Below, piece by piece: positions 62,263-64,000 of a stretch of 64,000 nucleotides of DNA (its first letter is position 1; every line of letters begins with the position of its first letter). This DNA comes from Phycisphaerales bacterium (GTDB taxonomy: Bacteria; Planctomycetota; Phycisphaerae; Tepidisphaerales; Tepidisphaeraceae). The notes beneath the pieces were generated by a model. The model was not told the DNA's origin. It worked only from the letters and a program-made list of their open reading frames with translations, and ran no database searches. Location: assembly GCA_020847375.1 (NCBI GenBank), contig JADLCB010000014.1, positions 124,001 through 188,000 on the forward strand, written 5' to 3'. The position numbers and the translations under genes were made by a program.

Positions 62263-63999
62263 TCACATCTGTGGTGGATGTTCGATACCAAGCAGATCCA
62301 GACCCAATGATAAAGTGCGCGCGGTCAGATCGATCAGCCCCAGGCGGCTGGTGCGCACGGGTTCGTCGCTTTGCAGCACCGGACAATTTTCAAAAAAACC
62401 GGAAAAACGGGTTGATAAATCGTACAGATAGCTGCACAGATGATGCGGTTTGAGTTCGCGGCTGACCAGCTCGAGCACTTCGCCAAAGCGGGTGAGGTGT
62501 TGGGCCAATGCCAGCTCATGCGGCGAATCCAGTTGAATCTGGCTGGGTGGGGTGTAGGCGATTCCGCGCTCCTCGGCCCGGCGGAAGATCGAACGCACGC
62601 GGGCATGGGCGTATTGCAGGTACGGCGCGGTATTGCCGTCCAGGGAGAGCATTTTGTCGAAGGAAAAGACGTAGTCGCTGATACGATCCTTGGACAAATC
62701 AGCATACTTGACGGCGCCAATGCCCACGGCAATGGCGATTTGGTGTTTTTGTTCATCACTGAGATCAATGCTTTTGTTGGTGACGACGGCAGCAGCCCGT
62801 TGCTGCGCTTCGTCGAGCAGGTCTTTGAGTTTGGCCGTGCCTCCCTTGCGCGTGGCGAAGGGGCGGCCATCCTCACCGAGCATCGTGCCAAAAGCCGCAT
62901 GTTCCAGCGACACGCCAGCGGGTATCCAGCCCGCTTTACGGGCGGTGGCGAAGACCTGCTGGAAATGCTGCGACTGGCGGGCATCGACCAGATAGATCAC
63001 CCGCTGGGCGTGCAGCGTGCTGGTTCGATAGCGCAGTGCTGCCAGATCGGTGGTGGCGTAGAGATAACCGCCGCCACTTTTTTCGATGATCAGCGGGGTT
63101 TTATCAGGTCCGTCGATAAAGACAGCCGTTGCGCCCTGTGATTGCTCCGCCAGCCCGGCCGCTTTGAGATCAGCCACCACCGGCGCCAGCATGTCGTTGT
63201 AAAATGATTCGCCGCGCTCGTCTTCCGGTGTCAGCAGAACACCCAAGCGCTGGTAGATGGGTTGGTAATGTTCGCGGGTTTTGTGAACCAGCATCTGCCA
63301 GTCTTTCAACGTGGCGGGATCACCGGATTGCAGCTTGACGACATTTTGCCTGGCCCGTTTCTGAAAATCCTCATCGTCTTCAAACCGTTTTTTGGCCTGG
63401 ACGTAAAAACTTTCCAAGTCTTTCAGATCGATCCGGGTTCCCTGCGCCGATAGATCCTGCAGGTTGGCGATGAGCATGCCAAACTGCGTGCCCCAGTCGC
63501 CGATGTGGTTCTGTCGGATCACCTCATCGCCTTGAAAGCTCAGCACGCGCACCAGGGCATCGCCGATGATCGTCGAGCGCAAGTGACCAACATGAAGCTC
63601 CTTGGCGATATTGGGGGCGGAGTAGTCCACCACCACTTTCTGCGGCGATTCGACCGGATCAATGCCCAACCGGTCTGACTGAAGCATCTGCGCCAGGCGC
63701 TGACCCATCCATCCAGCCGAGAGTTTCACATTGATAAAACCCGGGCCGGCGATACTGACCGATTCAGCCATCTCCCCCAGCTCCAGTTTGGCGATGATCT
63801 GTTCAGCGATCTGCCGCGGATTGGTTTTCTGCCCCGTTTGCTGCGCGAGGGTTTTGGCCAGCCCCATGGCGGCGTTAGCTTGATAATCACCAAATTTTGG
63901 GTTCTGTGAAACGGAAATAAGCGGATCAGCTTCCACGCCAAGGGCGGTCTGAATGGCTTGGCGAAACGATGCGGACAGTTGGGCGGTGATACTCTGCAT
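62263..63999 (-). CDS. argS: Arginyl-tRNA synthetase
   Basis: Charges tRNA-Arg with arginine. The 578 residues show an N-terminal additional domain (about 1-110, NPKFGDYQANAAMGLAKTLA), the class I HIGH-type motif SAPNIAKELHVGHLRSTIIG, the arginine-specific FGTMLGEDGRPFATRKGGTA in the KMSKS position, and a C-terminal DALR domain (YLQYAHARVRSIFRRAEERG to the end LGIEHPPQM). The ATG at 63999 gives a complete protein, but only one base of upstream sequence is in the window, so a slightly earlier start cannot be excluded. Confidence 0.95.
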   Translation of the reverse strand: MQSITAQLSASFRQAIQTALGVEADPLISVSQNPKFGDYQANAAMGLAKTLAQQTGQKTNPRQIAEQIIAKLELGEMAESVSIAGPGFINVKLSAGWMGQRLAQMLQSDRLGIDPVESPQKVVVDYSAPNIAKELHVGHLRSTIIGDALVRVLSFQGDEVIRQNHIGDWGTQFGMLIANLQDLSAQGTRIDLKDLESFYVQAKKRFEDDEDFQKRARQNVVKLQSGDPATLKDWQMLVHKTREHYQPIYQRLGVLLTPEDERGESFYNDMLAPVVADLKAAGLAEQSQGATAVFIDGPDKTPLIIEKSGGGYLYATTDLAALRYRTSTLHAQRVIYLVDARQSQHFQQVFATARKAGWIPAGVSLEHAAFGTMLGEDGRPFATRKGGTAKLKDLLDEAQQRAAAVVTNKSIDLSDEQKHQIAIAVGIGAVKYADLSKDRISDYVFSFDKMLSLDGNTAPYLQYAHARVRSIFRRAEERGIAYTPPSQIQLDSPHELALAQHLTRFGEVLELVSRELKPHHLCSYLYDLSTRFSGFFENCPVLQSDEPVRTSRLGLIDLTARTLSLGLDLLGIEHPPQM

Positions 64000-64000
64000 G

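Overview
The window is a bacterial chromosome segment of fairly high GC. It most likely comes from Planctomycetota, class Phycisphaerae. The clues are exported proteins with Thr/Gln/Pro/Ser-rich linkers, a DUF3417-type glycogen phosphorylase, the mix of hypothetical proteins, and dispersed GC-rich hairpin elements whose chance translation contains LPDGRGSL. This placement is an inference from gene content and was not tested by any search.

Layout. 1-8.7 kb: a sigma-70 family factor cut by the window edge, a membrane-anchored hypothetical, glycogen phosphorylase, a lone HsdR-N/DUF5655 nuclease in an acquired-looking patch, Rex, and an exported hypothetical. 8.8-19.1 kb: one long run encoding two complete peptide importers (two binding proteins, two permease pairs) that share one pair of ATPases. 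19.2-23.9 kb: a CorC/HlyC-type CBS membrane protein and a two-subunit 2-oxoacid:ferredoxin oxidoreductase. 24.0-26.9 kb: an AT-richer accessory patch with a PIN-domain toxin-like gene overlapping an uncharacterised 244-residue partner, a decayed IS1595-type insertion sequence and an orphan HicB-like gene. 26.9-30.1 kb: a TPR/YggX-like fusion, a methyltransferase and two exported proteins, one made of 21-residue repeats.

30.3-45.3 kb is a 15-kb catabolic gene cluster with three regulators (two FadR-type GntR, one DeoR). It encodes a deacetylase, a glucosamine-6-phosphate isomerase-like enzyme, two class III aminotransferase-fold enzymes, two SDRs, two Gfo/Idh/MocA proteins, an FGGY kinase, a ceramidase-like hydrolase and an HpcH/HpaI aldolase. 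It contains no transporter. It reads as a pathway for an amino sugar or aminocyclitol whose substrate cannot be named from sequence. All three regulator genes have a promoter whose -10 box lies 7-11 bases from the start codon and overlaps a palindrome, which suggests autoregulated, nearly leaderless transcripts.

45.6-64 kb: a TIM-barrel glycosidase-like protein, a receiver-like/GGDEF protein beside a second receiver-like protein, a Crp-family regulator, a BatA/VWA-like membrane protein, QueC, ClpC, a methyltransferase, tRNA-Ser(GCU), a membrane cytochrome c, a type II restriction-modification pair with a XhoI/PaeR7I-like nuclease, a GNAT_C-type acyltransferase, a perfect parS-like palindrome, a HAD phosphatase, a 7Fe ferredoxin and ArgS.

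The most noteworthy non-genic signals are three copies of a ~142-bp MITE-like element (two with exact 10-bp target duplications), the parS-like site, and a ~47-bp repeat lying just downstream of both restriction-type genes. Rex, the ferredoxin-dependent oxidoreductase and the ferredoxin point to a facultative or anaerobic lifestyle.
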